Source: Curtobacterium sp. 'Ferrero'
GTDB taxonomy: Bacteria; Actinomycetota; Actinomycetes; Actinomycetales; Microbacteriaceae
NCBI RefSeq assembly: GCF_002412165.1
Contig: NZ_NXIA01000006.1
Span: 82,502 to 146,501 of the forward strand
Direction: 5' to 3'
Length of the DNA stretch: 64,000 nt
The notes beneath the pieces are model-generated. The model was not told the DNA's origin and made no database searches. It saw nothing but the letters and a program-made list of their open reading frames with translations. Positions 1 through 10,684 of this stretch are shown here, in pieces. The position numbers were made by a program, and so were the translations under genes. Every line of letters begins with the position of its first letter. The first letter of the stretch is position 1.

Positions 1-576
1 CGGGTGCACGTCTCCGGACACGCCAGCGCCGGCGAGCTGCTCTACTGCTACAACATCCTCCGGCCGAAGAACGTGCTGCCCGTGCACGGTGAGCACCGCC
101 ACCTGTACGCCAGCGCCGACCTCGCGATCCAGACCGGCGTCCCGCCGAAGAACGTGATCCTCGGCCAGGACGGCATCGTCGTCGACCTCAAGGACGGCGA
201 GGTCCGCGTCGCCGGCCAGCTCGACATCGGCTACGTATACGTCGACGGCTCGACCGTGGGCGAGATCACCGACGCCGACCTGAAGGACCGCAGGGTCCTC
301 GCGGAGGAGGGCTTCATCTCCATCTTCTGCGCGGTCGACTTCACGACCGGGCAGTGCGTGGTCGGACCGGAGATCCAGTCGCGCGGCTTCGCCGAGGACG
401 ACTCCGTCTTCGACGACGTCCGCCCGCAGATCGCGAAGGCGCTGGCCGAGGCCGCGGCGAACGGCACCCGCGACCAGCACGCGTTCAGCCAGGTGGTCCG
501 GCGCACGGTCGGCCGCTGGGTCAACTCGAAGCACCGTCGTCGCCCGATGATCGTCCCGGTGGTCATCGAGGCGTAG
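1..576 (+). CDS. rnj: Ribonuclease J, C-terminal part (5' end outside window)
   Basis: The reading frame enters from the window edge, so the first GTG at 4 is internal and not a start. The first residues, HVSGHAS, match the conserved metallo-beta-lactamase/beta-CASP motif of RNase J, followed by the typical [16 protein letters not shown] segment and the C-terminal dimerisation domain (about residues 70-190). RNase J is a cytoplasmic exo/endoribonuclease that matures rRNA and degrades mRNA. The position directly before ftsK is the usual actinobacterial arrangement (dapA-rnj-ftsK). A strong hairpin follows at 618-661, so it probably ends its own transcript. Confidence 0.93.
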   Translation, partial: RVHVSGHASAGELLYCYNILRPKNVLPVHGEHRHLYASADLAIQTGVPPKNVILGQDGIVVDLKDGEVRVAGQLDIGYVYVDGSTVGEITDADLKDRRVLAEEGFISIFCAVDFTTGQCVVGPEIQSRGFAEDDSVFDDVRPQIAKALAEAAANGTRDQHAFSQVVRRTVGRWVNSKHRRRPMIVPVVIEA

Positions 577-617
577 GTCGCGCCCCGCTCACGCGCGCTC
601 ACGCGCTCGTCCGGCCG

Positions 618-661
618 GGAGGCCCGCCACACGTCCGTCACGGACGCTGCGGCGGGCCTCC
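618..661 (+). terminator. Hairpin terminator after rnj
   Basis: GGAGGCCCGCC (618-628) pairs exactly with GGCGGGCCTCC (651-661), and the loop holds a nested CGTCCG/CGGACG stem. The run GCTCGTTTG follows. It carries the GGGAGGCCCG core seen at several other gene ends in this window. Confidence 0.75.
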
Positions 662-684
662 GCTCGTTTGTCCCCGGTCAGGAT

Positions 685-690
685 TAGGGT
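685..690 (+). promoter_or_regulatory. -10 element of ftsK, leaderless type
   Basis: TAGGGT ends 7 nt before the ATG at 698 and there is no Shine-Dalgarno sequence, so the transcript probably starts at or next to the start codon. This supports ATG 698 over the in-frame TTG 668 or GTG 692. Confidence 0.6.
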
Positions 691-697
691 CGTGCCC

Positions 698-3613
698 ATG
701 GCCGGAGGCACCAAGTCGACCACGCGCTCGCGCGCGTCCTCGTCGTCCCGTGGGAGCGGGACGCGCGGGACGTCGCGCACCCAGGCCACGACGAAGAAGC
801 TCCCCGCGGCCACGCAGCCCCCGGTGTTCCGGGAGCAGAACCCCCTGGTCACCTTCTGGCTGGCGATGGCGCACGGCGTCGGGGCGCTGTTCCGCGTGCT
901 CGGCAAGGAGTCCCTCGAGAAGGACCAGCGTCGCGACGGGTTCCCGTTCCTGCTCGTCGTCCTGGCGGTCGCGGGCGCGGTCGTCGAGTGGCTGAACCCC
1001 ACGAGCGCCGTGTCCGTGAACCTCGACGCGTACACGTTCGGCGGGTTGTTCGGACGGTTGGCGTTCGCGCTCCCCGTGATCATGGTGGTGTTCGCGGGCT
1101 GGCTCTTCCGGCACCCGGCGTCCGTGCACGACAACACGCGGATCGGCATCGGGCTCGGCATCCTGCTCGTCTCGATCTCGTCGCTGTGCCACGTGTTCGG
1201 CGGCCAGCCCAGTGCTGCCGACGGCATGCCCGCCCTCGCGACCGCCGGCGGTGTGCTCGGGTGGGTCGTCATCGGCTGGCTCGTCACGATCGCGACCGCG
1301 TGGGTGGCCGTGCCGGTGGCCGTCGTCCTGCTCGTGCTCTCGCTCTTCATCATCACCAAGACGCCGCCGAACAAGACCGGCCGACGCCTGCACGAGCTCT
1401 ACGCGTACCTCTTCGGCGCCCCGGCACCGGCCCCCGTCGACGACGGCACGGACACCGTCGCCGAGCCGGCCCCGCGGAAGCCGCGCGGTCGGGGGAAGAA
1501 GGACTCCCAGGAGTTCCAGCTCTTCGACGACCTCGGATTCGGCGAGGACGGCGCACCCACCGACGAGTCCGCCGAGACCGTCCCCTGGTGGCGCCGCAAC
1601 AAGTCCGGACGCGAGGAAGACCCGGCGTTCGACAGCCCCGTGCTGCCCGCCGCCGCGACGCAGGCCGCACCGACGGCGCCGCCGACGGTGTCTCCGAACG
1701 CGGGCGCAGCCGCCGGGCTGATCGACCACACGCCGTCCGAGCCCGGGTCCGTCAACCTCAACGACTCGGTCGAACAGGACCTCGAGCAGGCCGAGCAGGC
1801 GCTCCGCGACTTCGGCGCAGAGGTGCCTGCCGCACCCGCACCCGCCCCCGTGGCCGAGCCGACGCTGGGCGAGGCGACCCGTCCTGATGCCGGGGTGTCC
1901 CCGGTGGTCTCGCCGAGCCTCCCGGCCGAGGACCCGGTCGACGAGTCGGCCGACGGCCTGTCCGCCGCTGCGGACGACGAGGACCCGGACAAGCCCTACC
2001 GCCTGCCGGCGGCGACCACGCTGAGCCCGGGCACACCGTCCGTCGCGCGCAGCCAGGCGAACGACGACATCGTCGCGGCGATCACCGGCGTGCTGACGGA
2101 GTTCAAGGTCGACGCGAAGGTCACCGGGTTCTCCCGCGGGCCGACGGTCACGCGCTACGAGATCGAGCTCGGTCCGGGCGTCAAGGTCGAGCGCGTCACG
2201 GCGCTGTCGAAGAACCTCTCGTACGCCGTCGCCTCGAACGAGGTGCGCATCCTCTCGCCCATCCCCGGCAAGAGCGCCATCGGCGTCGAGATCCCGAACT
2301 CCGACCGCGAGACCGTGTCGCTCGGCGACGTCCTCCGGTCGAACGCGGCCCGCAAGTCGAAGCACCCGATGACGATCGGCGTCGGCAAGGACGTCGAGGG
2401 CGGGTTCGTCGTCGCGAACCTCGCGAAGATGCCGCACCTGCTCGTCGCGGGGTCGACGGGGTCCGGCAAGTCGGTGTTCATCAACTCGATGATCACGTCG
2501 CTGCTCATGCGCGCGAAGCCGTCCGAGGTTCGCATGGTCCTCGTCGACCCGAAGCGCGTCGAGCTCTCGATCTACGCAGGCGTCCCGCACCTCATCACGC
2601 CCATCATCACGAACCCGAAGAAGGCGGCCGAGGCGCTGCAGTGGGTCGTGAAGGAGATGGACATGCGGTACGACGACCTCGCGTCGTTCGGGTTCCGGCA
2701 CGTCGACGACTTCAACAAGGCGATCGAGAACGACGAGATCATCCTGCCGGCGGGCAGCGAGCGGAAGCTCAAGCCGTACCCGTACCTGCTCGTCGTGGTG
2801 GACGAGCTCGCCGACCTCATGCTCGTGGCGCCCCGCGACGTCGAGGAGTCGATCGTCCGCATCACCCAGCTCGCGCGCGCCGCCGGCATCCACCTGGTGC
2901 TCGCGACGCAGCGGCCCTCGGTGGACGTCATCACCGGTCTGATCAAGGCGAACGTGCCGTCCCGTGTCGCGTTCGCCGTCACGAGCGTCACCGACTCCCG
3001 CGTCATCCTCGACCAGCCGGGCGCCGACAAGCTCATCGGCCAGGGTGACGCGCTGTTCCTCCCGATGGGCTCGTCGAAGGCGCTGCGCGTGCAGGGTGCC
3101 TGGGTGCAGGAGAGCGAGGTCGCCGAGGTGGTCGCGCACGTCACCCGGCAGGCCCGGCCCGAGTACCGCCAGGACGTCCAGGCCGTCGTCGAGCGCAAGG
3201 AGATCGACGCGGACATCGGTGACGACCTCGAGCTGCTCCTCGCCGCCGTCGAGCAGGTCGTGTCGACGCAGTTCGGCTCGACGTCGATGCTGCAGCGCAA
3301 GCTCCGCGTCGGCTTCGCCAAGGCAGGCCGGCTCATGGACCTCATGGAGTCCCGCGACATCGTCGGGCCCTCGGAGGGGTCGAAGGCGCGCGACGTGCTC
3401 GTGACCCCGGACCAGCTGCCCGGCGTCCTCGCGAAGCTCCGCGGTGAGGAACCACCGACGCCGGAGGCCCCGGTGGCGCAGGCGGCCCCGAGCGATCCCG
3501 GCGATGACGATCGGTACGGAGCCGATCCGGTCGGCGACATGACGCGCGGGTACCCTGAGGAAGCGGACGACGGACCGGACGAGGACGCGTGGGGACTGAC
3601 CGGCAGGGAGTGA
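698..3613 (+). CDS. ftsK: DNA translocase FtsK
   Basis: A 971-residue FtsK/SpoIIIE translocase that pumps chromosome ends through the closing division septum and acts at dif sites. The N-terminus is basic and Ser/Arg-rich, followed by hydrophobic segments (about residues 50-215) for the septal membrane and a long acidic/Pro-rich linker (about 240-440). The motor carries the Walker A motif GSTGSGKS (residues 585-592) and the Walker B stretch [12 protein letters not shown] winged-helix gamma domain for recognising KOPS-type sequences lies near the C-terminus (about 850-920). ATG 698 is chosen because of the -10 box 7 nt upstream. pgsA starts 5 nt after the stop, so the two are probably cotranscribed. 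Confidence 0.95.
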   Translation: MAGGTKSTTRSRASSSSRGSGTRGTSRTQATTKKLPAATQPPVFREQNPLVTFWLAMAHGVGALFRVLGKESLEKDQRRDGFPFLLVVLAVAGAVVEWLNPTSAVSVNLDAYTFGGLFGRLAFALPVIMVVFAGWLFRHPASVHDNTRIGIGLGILLVSISSLCHVFGGQPSAADGMPALATAGGVLGWVVIGWLVTIATAWVAVPVAVVLLVLSLFIITKTPPNKTGRRLHELYAYLFGAPAPAPVDDGTDTVAEPAPRKPRGRGKKDSQEFQLFDDLGFGEDGAPTDESAETVPWWRRNKSGREEDPAFDSPVLPAAATQAAPTAPPTVSPNAGAAAGLIDHTPSEPGSVNLNDSVEQDLEQAEQALRDFGAEVPAAPAPAPVAEPTLGEATRPDAGVSPVVSPSLPAEDPVDESADGLSAAADDEDPDKPYRLPAATTLSPGTPSVARSQANDDIVAAITGVLTEFKVDAKVTGFSRGPTVTRYEIELGPGVKVERVTALSKNLSYAVASNEVRILSPIPGKSAIGVEIPNSDRETVSLGDVLRSNAARKSKHPMTIGVGKDVEGGFVVANLAKMPHLLVAGSTGSGKSVFINSMITSLLMRAKPSEVRMVLVDPKRVELSIYAGVPHLITPIITNPKKAAEALQWVVKEMDMRYDDLASFGFRHVDDFNKAIENDEIILPAGSERKLKPYPYLLVVVDELADLMLVAPRDVEESIVRITQLARAAGIHLVLATQRPSVDVITGLIKANVPSRVAFAVTSVTDSRVILDQPGADKLIGQGDALFLPMGSSKALRVQGAWVQESEVAEVVAHVTRQARPEYRQDVQAVVERKEIDADIGDDLELLLAAVEQVVSTQFGSTSMLQRKLRVGFAKAGRLMDLMESRDIVGPSEGSKARDVLVTPDQLPGVLAKLRGEEPPTPEAPVAQAAPSDPGDDDRYGADPVGDMTRGYPEEADDGPDEDAWGLTGRE

Positions 3614-3618
3614 GTGCG

Positions 3619-4257
3619 ATGACCGGCACGGAAGGCCACCACAGCGCGGCGCAGTTCCCGTGGCGCGGGCGACTCGTCCGCAAGGGCGAGGGGCCGGCGT
3701 CGACGGCCAACGTCGCGAACATCATCACCGTGGTGCGCATCCTCATGGCGCCGCTGTTCTTCGTGCTCCTGCTCGCCGACGCGGGCCAGGACACCTCGGT
3801 CCGGATCTGGGCAGCCGTGCTCTTCGTCGTCGCGATCGTCACCGACAGTGCCGACGGCATCATCGCGCGGCGGCAGAACCTGGTCACGGACTTCGGCAAG
3901 CTCGTCGACCCGATCGCCGACAAGGTCCTGATCGGCGGTGCGCTCGTCGCCCTCTCGATCCTCGGCGAACTGCCGTGGTACGTGACCGTCCTCATCATGG
4001 TCCGCGAGATCGGCATCACCGTGTTCCGCTTCGCGGTGCTGTCCGACCGGGTGATCCCGGCGAGCCGTGGCGGCAAGGTGAAGACCGTCCTGCAGGCCGT
4101 CGCGATCACGCTCGCCCTGTTCCCGTGGTGGCAGCTCGTGGGGGACTGGGCGCACTGGGTGAACGGGATCCTGATGACGGCGGCGTTCCTGGCGACGATC
4201 CTCAGCGGCCTCGACTACCTGTGGCAGGCCTGGAAGCACAACCGGACCGCCGCGTGA
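3619..4257 (+). CDS. pgsA: CDP-diacylglycerol-glycerol-3-phosphate 3-phosphatidyltransferase
   Basis: A 212-residue integral membrane CDP-alcohol phosphatidyltransferase that makes phosphatidylglycerophosphate, the first committed step to phosphatidylglycerol and cardiolipin. The family signature D-x2-DG-x2-AR-x8-G-x3-D-x3-D is complete at about residues 76-101 (DSADGIIARR...GKLVDPIAD). Several hydrophobic helices follow. ATG 3619 is chosen over an upstream in-frame start because it lies just after the ftsK stop. The 3' end overlaps cinA by 4 bp (GTGA), indicating translational coupling. The ftsK-pgsA-cinA order is typical of actinobacteria. Confidence 0.93.
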   Translation: MTGTEGHHSAAQFPWRGRLVRKGEGPASTANVANIITVVRILMAPLFFVLLLADAGQDTSVRIWAAVLFVVAIVTDSADGIIARRQNLVTDFGKLVDPIADKVLIGGALVALSILGELPWYVTVLIMVREIGITVFRFAVLSDRVIPASRGGKVKTVLQAVAITLALFPWWQLVGDWAHWVNGILMTAAFLATILSGLDYLWQAWKHNRTAA

Positions 4258-4769
4258 GCGCAGCCGACCCGACCGCGGCGGCCGTGGTCGAGGCACTGAC
4301 CGCGCGCGGGGAGACGATCGCGGTGGCGGAGTCGCTCACGGGTGGCCTCGTCGTGGCGACCCTCGTGGGGGTCCCGGGCGCGAGTGCCGTCGTCCGGGGC
4401 GGCGTGGTCGCCTACGCCACCCCCGTGAAGGCGTCCGTGCTCGGTGTCTCCGCGACGCTGCTCGCCGCGCGCGGTGCGGTCGACCCAGAGGTCGCGCGCC
4501 AGATGGCCGCCGGTGTCCGCGAGGTGCTCACGGTCGACGGCGAACCGGCGACGTGGGGGATCAGCACCACCGGGGTCGCCGGACCGGACCCGCAGGACGG
4601 CAAGGCGGTCGGCACCGTGTTCGTCGGGATCGCGTCCGCCGACGGGGCGACCGCCTGGGAGCTGCACCTCGACGGCGACCGGGAGGCAATCCGTCGGGAG
4701 ACCGTCTCCGAACTCCTGGCACGGATGTCGTCCACGGCACGCGGAGCGGTCCCCGGGCACGGGGAATAG
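4254..4769 (+). CDS. cinA: CinA family protein (PncC-type NMN amidohydrolase)
   Basis: A 171-residue protein made only of the CinA C-terminal domain, which in PncC-type enzymes deamidates nicotinamide mononucleotide in pyridine nucleotide salvage. The diagnostic AESLTGG motif is near the N-terminus, GGVVAYA follows, and TTGVAGPDPQDGKAVG lies at about residues 100-117. The N-terminal MoaB-like domain of longer CinA proteins is absent. GTG 4254 overlaps the pgsA stop. A shadow frame extends upstream through pgsA but has no coding character. The usual link of this gene with recA in Gram-positives is kept here. Confidence 0.9.
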   Translation: MSAADPTAAAVVEALTARGETIAVAESLTGGLVVATLVGVPGASAVVRGGVVAYATPVKASVLGVSATLLAARGAVDPEVARQMAAGVREVLTVDGEPATWGISTTGVAGPDPQDGKAVGTVFVGIASADGATAWELHLDGDREAIRRETVSELLARMSSTARGAVPGHGE

Positions 4770-4829
4770 GCGTCGTTTCCGCTGGGTTACATCTGACGCA
4801 ATCTCCAGCAGTACCGAAGCCGCAGTGGT

Positions 4830-4835
4830 TAGCAT
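4830..4835 (+). promoter_or_regulatory. Possible -10 element of clgR
   Basis: TAGCAT lies in the only locally AT-richer stretch between cinA and clgR (4770-4923). No convincing -35 hexamer is seen, and TACTGT at 4853 is an alternative. I saw no clear ClgR operator here. Confidence 0.3.
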
Positions 4836-4923
4836 GCTGCGAACGGCAACGCTACTGTTGCTGAACCCGAACCCGACCAGCCCGGTCGGGCGGGCGCGGA
4901 GACGACAGGAAGGAGGAGATCTC

Positions 4924-5232
4924 ATGGTTCTCGTTCGTCAGGAAATCGGCGACGTGCTTCGGGACTTCCGCTTGCAGAAGGGCCGGACCCTCCGTCAGGT
5001 CGCGTCCAAGGCCAGCGTGGCCCTCGGGTACCTCAGCGAGGTGGAGCGTGGTCAGAAGGAGGCCAGTTCCGAGATCCTCGCCTCGGTCGCCGACGCGCTC
5101 GACACCCCCATCTCCACCATCATGCGTGAGGTGGGTGACCGTCTCGCCGTCGTCGAGGGGCTCACCCCGGTCCCCGACACGCTGCCCGACGAGCTCGTCG
5201 CCGAGTTCGACAACGACCTCGCGGTGCGCTGA
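4924..5232 (+). CDS. clgR: ClgR-type transcriptional activator (XRE/Cro HTH)
   Basis: A 102-residue DNA-binding protein. A Cro/C1-type helix-turn-helix covers about residues 8-65 (LRDFRLQKGRTLRQVASKA, then LGYLSEVERGQKEASSE), followed by a short acidic tail. In actinobacteria the gene between cinA and recA encodes ClgR, which activates clp protease and some stress and DNA-repair genes; the assignment here rests on this position plus the HTH sequence. The start is well supported by a near-perfect Shine-Dalgarno AGGAAGGAGGAG at about 4907-4918. A strong terminator at 5245-5280 makes it monocistronic or the end of a unit. Confidence 0.85.
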   Translation: MVLVRQEIGDVLRDFRLQKGRTLRQVASKASVALGYLSEVERGQKEASSEILASVADALDTPISTIMREVGDRLAVVEGLTPVPDTLPDELVAEFDNDLAVR

Positions 5233-5244
5233 CCCGCACTGCAC

Positions 5245-5280
5245 CGAACGCCCCCGCCGGTCCGCCGGCGGGGGCGTTCG
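5245..5280 (+). terminator. Terminator after clgR
   Basis: A 16-bp perfect stem (CGAACGCCCCCGCCGG at 5245-5260 with its complement at 5265-5280) and a TCCG tetraloop, starting 12 nt after the clgR stop. The rest of 5281-5455 holds no gene I can support. Confidence 0.85.
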
Positions 5281-5455
5281 CGTTCGTGGTGGTCGGCGCG
5301 GCCGTGGCGTCGCGCCCGTCCCGTGCCGCCGGTCCCGTCCCGCCTCGCCCGGCGTCGGGGTTCCGAAATCTCGGCATCTCGGCGCCCGATCGCGCCGGGT
5401 GTGGAACCTCGACGCCGAGCGGACGGCGAGTCGTGGAACCGCGACAGCACGTCGT

Positions 5456-5461
5456 TAGGGT
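5456..5461 (+). promoter_or_regulatory. -10 element of the DUF3046 gene, leaderless type
   Basis: TAGGGT ends 6 nt before GTG 5468. No Shine-Dalgarno sequence is present. Confidence 0.6.
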
Positions 5462-5467
5462 GGTCGG

Positions 5468-5692
5468 GTGCGGGTGAGTGAGTTCTGGCGAGCAGTCGAC
5501 CAGGTGTTCGGCGAGGCGTACGGCGCGGTCGTGACGCGGGACGTCGTGCTCGAGGCGATCGGCGGGCGTTCCGCGGAGGAGGCCCTGCGTGCCGGCGTCG
5601 ACGCCCGGACCGTGTGGGACGCGCTGTGCGACTCGCAGGACGTGCCCGTGGAACGACGGCACGGCAAGGGCCTCGCGGAACCGAAGGACTGA
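5468..5692 (+). CDS. DUF3046 family protein
   Basis: A 74-residue cytoplasmic protein beginning [22 protein letters not shown]3046 proteins are short, restricted to actinobacteria, and sit directly upstream of recA in many genomes; their function is unknown. The C-terminus is charged ([12 protein letters not shown]). The leaderless-type -10 box fixes the start at GTG 5468. The recA control region with its SOS boxes begins right after the stop, so this gene is probably transcribed separately from recA. Confidence 0.85.
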   Translation: MRVSEFWRAVDQVFGEAYGAVVTRDVVLEAIGGRSAEEALRAGVDARTVWDALCDSQDVPVERRHGKGLAEPKD

Positions 5693-5697
5693 CACGT

Positions 5698-5713
5698 CCG
5701 AAACTGTGTTCGG
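5698..5713 (+). promoter_or_regulatory. Second, imperfect LexA (SOS) box upstream of recA
   Basis: CCGAAA-CTGT-GTTCGG matches the actinobacterial SOS consensus TCGAAC-N4-GTTCGA at 9 of 12 positions and closely resembles the box in front of the LysM gene at 15049. It lies 24 bp upstream of the perfect box, centre to centre. Confidence 0.55.
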
Positions 5714-5721
5714 CGTGTTGC

Positions 5722-5737
5722 TCGAACGGGTGTTCGA
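5722..5737 (+). promoter_or_regulatory. LexA (SOS) box of recA
   Basis: TCGAAC-GGGT-GTTCGA is a perfect match to the SOS operator known from mycobacteria and other actinobacteria. A candidate -10, TAGCTT, lies at 5745-5750. LexA bound here would block recA transcription until DNA damage. Confidence 0.9.
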
Positions 5738-5946
5738 TCGGTGGTAGCTTCCTGCACAGCGGCTTCGTCCTGGTGCTCTCTCCACAGACCGCGCGTCCGT
5801 CGGCAGCGATGTCGGTGGGCCGCCGTAGGTTGATCGACATCGGGACAGGCCCGACGCCTTGTCGCAGAAGCACCGGCCTTGCAGCACCGGCCGGGGTGGC
5901 GCGACAGCCTACAGGCAGCCGACATCGAGCACGAAGGACGCAGACC

Positions 5947-7010
<1,064 letters not shown>

Positions 7011-7014
<4 letters not shown>

Positions 7015-7994
7015 CCTCCTCGGACGGCCGCGCGACCCGGGGCGACGACGATCTGGCACCGGTCACCGACCTGTTCGGTGCTCGGTCTCGTCGTGCCCCG
7101 GGCGCCGGCCATCCTTCCCCGGCCGGTGATGCCCGGTTCGGTGTGGCCCCGGCCGGTGATGCCCTGCCCGGTGCCGCCCCGGCCGGTGATGCCCGGTCCG
7201 GTGCCGCCCCGTCGGGTGATGCCCGGTCCGGTGGTCCGCACGTCCCCGACGACGGGTCGGGCGCTTCCGACGGGGCCGATGCTGACTCGCCCGTGCCGAT
7301 CACGGGTGCACACGCTCAGGCCGAGTGGGTGTCGCCGGTCGTCGGTGACGCCACCGGGCGGAGCGTCCGGAGCGAGCGCGGCGGGTACGACCACGACCAC
7401 GAGGCCGATGCCCCGCGCGCCTCGGTCTTCGCGATCGTCGACGGCGAGGAGCTCGATCCCGAGGACGCGCCGCGACCGCTGGTCGAGCAGCGAGCTGATG
7501 CCGAGCGCGTGAGCATGCGGGCGCTCGGCCGTCGTGGAGTGAGCACCTCGGAGATGCGGAAGACCCTCGCGCAGCACGACCTCGATCCGGGCGTGGTGGA
7601 GGACGAGATCGTCCGGCTCACACGGGTCGGGCTGCTCGACGACGTGGCACTCGCGACCGACCTCGTGGACCGCCTCCACGCACGCAAGGGACTCGGACGG
7701 CAGGGTGTCGTGGCGGAACTCCGACGCCGAGGCATCGACCAGGGCGCCATCGACACGGCACTGGATGCCGCGGCCGACGACGAGGACGACGAGTTCGTCC
7801 GCGCACTCGACCTCGCGGCGAAACGGGCTGGGCAGCTCCGTGGCCTCGACCGCGAGACCGCGGAACGTCGGCTGGCGGGTTTCCTCATGCGCAAGGGCTA
7901 CAACTCCGGCGTGGTGCGGATCGCGGTCCAGCGGGCGCTCGACGGCACCGGCCGACGACCGGCGTCCGGCCCCGGGACCGTCCGCTTCGAGTAG
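7011..7994 (+). CDS. recX: Regulatory protein RecX with long repetitive N-terminus
   Basis: A 327-residue protein. The C-terminal half (about residues 160-315) is a RecX fold of three-helix repeats ([17 protein letters not shown]..., [37 protein letters not shown]). RecX binds RecA filaments and restrains their activity. The first ~155 residues are a disordered extension with four 10-residue repeats ([14 protein letters not shown], 30-bp DNA units at 7117-7236) that ordinary RecX proteins lack. GTG 7011 overlaps the recA stop, so the two are translationally coupled. A later start within the extension cannot be excluded. Confidence 0.88.
7117..7236 (+). repeat. 30-bp tandem repeat inside recX
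   Basis: Four copies of a unit built around CCCCGGCCGGTGATGCCCGG; the GGCCGGTGAT core starts at 7121, 7151 and 7181, with a variant at 7211. The period is a multiple of three and keeps the frame open, giving GDARSG-type peptide repeats. Confidence 0.9.
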
Positions 7995-8052
7995 CGCCGG
8001 GTCGGGGACGACGTCCGAGCTGTCCGGGCCAGGCGCGTCCTGTCCGGCGACC

Positions 8053-8058
8053 TACACT
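8053..8058 (+). promoter_or_regulatory. -10 element of miaB
   Basis: TACACT ends 9 nt before ATG 8068, so the leader would be at most a few nucleotides. Confidence 0.5.
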
Positions 8059-8067
8059 GGGGAGATC

Positions 8068-9561
8068 ATGGCCACCGTCGAAGCGCGCCCCCGCACCTAC
8101 GAAGTCCGCACCTACGGGTGCCAGATGAACGTGCACGACTCGGAGCGCCTCAGCGGGTCGCTCCGCGCGGCCGGGTACGTCGCGGCCGACGGCGAGCAGG
8201 CCGACGTCGTCGTCATCAACACGTGCGCCGTGCGTGAGAACGCCGACAACCGCCTCTACGGGAACCTCGGGCACCTCGCTGGTGTCAAGCGCGAGCACCC
8301 CGGCATGCAGATCGCCGTCGGCGGGTGCCTGGCGCAGAAGGACAAGAACGTCATCCTCGAGAAGGCGCCGTGGGTCGACGTCGTGTTCGGGACGCACAAC
8401 ATGGGGTCGCTCCCGACGCTCCTCGAGCGCGCGCGGCACAACGACGAGGCCCAGATCGAGATCCTCGAGTCGCTCGACGTCTTCCCGTCGACGCTCCCGA
8501 CCAAGCGTGACTCGACCTACAGCGGGTGGGTCTCCATCTCGGTCGGCTGCAACAACACCTGCACGTTCTGCATCGTCCCGTCGCTGCGGGGCAAGGAGAA
8601 GGACCGTCGGCCGGGCGACGTCCTGGCCGAGATCCAGGCGCTCGTCGACGACGGCGCGATCGAGGTCACGCTGCTCGGACAGAACGTCAACTCCTACGGC
8701 GTCGAGTTCGGTGACCGCCAGGCGTTCAGCAAGCTCCTGCGTGCCGCGGGAGCGATCGACGGCCTGGAGCGCATCCGCTTCACGAGCCCGCACCCGGCAG
8801 CGTTCACCGACGACGTCATCGACGCGATGGCGGAGACGCCCACCGTGATGCCCCAGTTGCACATGCCGCTGCAGTCCGGCTCCGACCGGGTCTTGAAGGC
8901 CATGCGGCGCAGCTACCGGAGCGAGCGGTTCCTCGGGATCCTCGACCGGGTGCGGTCGAAGATCCCGCACGCGGCGATCTCGACGGACATCATCGTGGGG
9001 TTCCCCGGGGAGACGGACGAGGACTTCGAGGACACCCTGCGCGTGGTGGAGACATCGCGCTTCGCGTCCGCGTTCACGTTCCAGTACTCGATCCGCCCGG
9101 GGACGCCGGCCGCGACGATGCCCGACCAGCTCCCGAAGGAGGTCGTGCAGGAGCGCTACGAACGTCTGATCGCGCTGCAGGAACGCATCACCGCGGAGGA
9201 GAACGCCGCGCAGGTCGGCCGGAGCGTCGAGGTGCTGGTCGCGACCGGCGAGGGCAAGAAGGACGACGCGACGCACCGGCTCTCCGGTCGCGCCGAGGAC
9301 TCCCGGCTCGTCCACTTCTCGGTGCCGGCCGGCTCCGACGTGCCCCGTCCCGGCGACGTGGTGACGGTGGAGGTCACCCGTGCGGCGCCGCACTTCCTCA
9401 TCGCGGACAACGACGGGCCGCTCCGCATCCGACGGACCCGGGCGGGGGACGCCTGGGACCGGGCGCAGGCGGAGAGCTGCGGCGTGCCGACGCCCACCGT
9501 GCCGGGCGACGGTCCGCGTCCGGTGTCGCTCGGTCTGCCCTCGCTCCGTGTCGGCAGCTGA
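8068..9561 (+). CDS. miaB: tRNA-2-methylthio-N6-dimethylallyladenosine synthase MiaB
   Basis: A 497-residue radical-SAM methylthiotransferase that converts i6A37 to ms2i6A37 in tRNA, acting after MiaA. The N-terminal UPF0004 domain holds three cluster cysteines (C18, C53, C87). The radical SAM motif CNNTCTFC supplies C161, C165 and C168. A TRAM RNA-binding domain covers about residues 375-445. The last ~50 residues are a variable Pro/Gly-rich tail. ATG 8068 is supported by the -10 box just upstream and by the conserved start [21 protein letters not shown]. The 3' end overlaps the preferred miaA start by 14 bp. Confidence 0.96.
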   Translation: MATVEARPRTYEVRTYGCQMNVHDSERLSGSLRAAGYVAADGEQADVVVINTCAVRENADNRLYGNLGHLAGVKREHPGMQIAVGGCLAQKDKNVILEKAPWVDVVFGTHNMGSLPTLLERARHNDEAQIEILESLDVFPSTLPTKRDSTYSGWVSISVGCNNTCTFCIVPSLRGKEKDRRPGDVLAEIQALVDDGAIEVTLLGQNVNSYGVEFGDRQAFSKLLRAAGAIDGLERIRFTSPHPAAFTDDVIDAMAETPTVMPQLHMPLQSGSDRVLKAMRRSYRSERFLGILDRVRSKIPHAAISTDIIVGFPGETDEDFEDTLRVVETSRFASAFTFQYSIRPGTPAATMPDQLPKEVVQERYERLIALQERITAEENAAQVGRSVEVLVATGEGKKDDATHRLSGRAEDSRLVHFSVPAGSDVPRPGDVVTVEVTRAAPHFLIADNDGPLRIRRTRAGDAWDRAQAESCGVPTPTVPGDGPRPVSLGLPSLRVGS

Positions 9562-10684
9562 CCCGACGAGCGGCCGGGACGGCACCGGCGCACCGGGCAG
9601 TCGCAGCCGCCCCGCGGTGCAGGCCGTCCAGGACGGCACCGCGGCGCAGGCCGTCCAGAACGGCACTGCGGCGCAGGCCAGCCAGAACGGCGTCGCGGCG
9701 CAGGCCAGCCCGGGCCACTCCGTGACGCCGGCCGATCCAAGCCCCGGCCCCGGCACCGGCCGTTCCGCGGACCTGATCGCGGTCGTCGGGGCGACCGGCA
9801 CCGGGAAGTCCGACCTCGCCGTGGCGATCGCGGACCGGGTGCGGTCGTCCGGTCGCCCGGTGGAGATCGTCAACGCCGACGCGATGCAGCTCTACCGCGG
9901 CATGGACATCGGCACCGCGAAGCTGACCGTCCCCGAACGGCACGGCATCCCACACCGGCAGCTCGACGTGCTCGACGTCACCGACGAGGCGAGCGTCGCG
10001 GCCTACCAGCGCGATGCTCGGCGGGACGCCGAACGGGTCCTGGACGAGGGCGGTGTCGCCGTGCTCACCGGTGGCAGCGGCCTGTACGTGTCCGCGGTGC
10101 TCTTCGACCTCGACTTCCCGGGCACGGACCCCGAGCTCCGGGCGCGACTCGAACGCGAGCACGACGAACTCGGGCCGGGCATCCTGCTCGAACGGCTCCG
10201 CAGCCTCGATCCGCACGCCGCGGCCACCATCGACGCGCGCAACCCGCGACGGCTCATCCGCGCGCTCGAGATCGCGAGCCGATCCGAGGTGGTGACCCCG
10301 AGCCTCCCGTCCGTGCCCCGCGCCTGGCGGCCGGCGCGCATCCTGCACCTGCGGCGGGATCGAGCCCACCTCGTCGACGCGCTGCAGGCGCGGGCGCAGC
10401 GGATGTTCGACACCGGGCTGGTGGACGAGGTGGAGCGCCTGCGCGCCGCAGGGCTCGAGCGCGGCCGGACGGCGTCCCGGGCGATCGGGTACGCGCAGGC
10501 ACTCGACGTGCTGCGGGGGGAGGCGAGCGTCGCGGAGGCAGTCGACGCGACGAGCCTCGCGACCCGCAAGTACGCCCGGCGGCAGGTCGCCTGGTTCAAG
10601 CGGTACGCGACGGCGGAGGACCTCGACGTCACCGGCGCCGACCGGTCGGCGTTGTCCGACCTGGCCCGTAGGCTGGTCCCGTGA
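9548..10684 (+). CDS. miaA: tRNA dimethylallyltransferase MiaA
   Basis: Transfers a dimethylallyl group to A37 of tRNAs reading UNN codons, giving the substrate of MiaB encoded upstream. The P-loop GATGTGKS and the [15 protein letters not shown] motif identify it, and the C-terminal helical region ends with [10 protein letters not shown]. From GTG 9548 the protein has 378 residues, about 70 more than usual. The extra N-terminus contains three 9-residue repeats (AVQDGTAAQ type; 27-bp DNA units). GTG 9722 would give a family-typical 320 residues, so the start is uncertain; the in-frame period of the repeats favours the longer form. The stop overlaps dapF by 4 bp. Confidence 0.92.
   Translation: MSAADPTSGRDGTGAPGSRSRPAVQAVQDGTAAQAVQNGTAAQASQNGVAAQASPGHSVTPADPSPGPGTGRSADLIAVVGATGTGKSDLAVAIADRVRSSGRPVEIVNADAMQLYRGMDIGTAKLTVPERHGIPHRQLDVLDVTDEASVAAYQRDARRDAERVLDEGGVAVLTGGSGLYVSAVLFDLDFPGTDPELRARLEREHDELGPGILLERLRSLDPHAAATIDARNPRRLIRALEIASRSEVVTPSLPSVPRAWRPARILHLRRDRAHLVDALQARAQRMFDTGLVDEVERLRAAGLERGRTASRAIGYAQALDVLRGEASVAEAVDATSLATRKYARRQVAWFKRYATAEDLDVTGADRSALSDLARRLVP
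9619..9708 (+). repeat. 27-bp tandem repeat at the 5' end of miaA
   Basis: The GCAGG boundary recurs at 9619, 9646, 9673 and 9700, giving three units plus a partial one around GCCGTCCAGAACGGCAC. It encodes AVQ(D/N)GTAAQ-type repeats. Confidence 0.85.
10669..10674 (+). promoter_or_regulatory. -10 element of dapF within the miaA 3' end
   Basis: TAGGCT ends 6 nt before GTG 10681, so dapF may also be expressed from its own leaderless transcript in addition to miaA readthrough. Confidence 0.5.

Noticed and set aside
638..3139. 833-residue minus-strand frame opposite ftsK
   Set aside because: Antisense shadow; no recognisable motif, skewed composition.
4770..4923. ClgR autoregulatory operator
   Set aside because: No convincing palindrome of the CGC-N5-GCG type was visible by eye.
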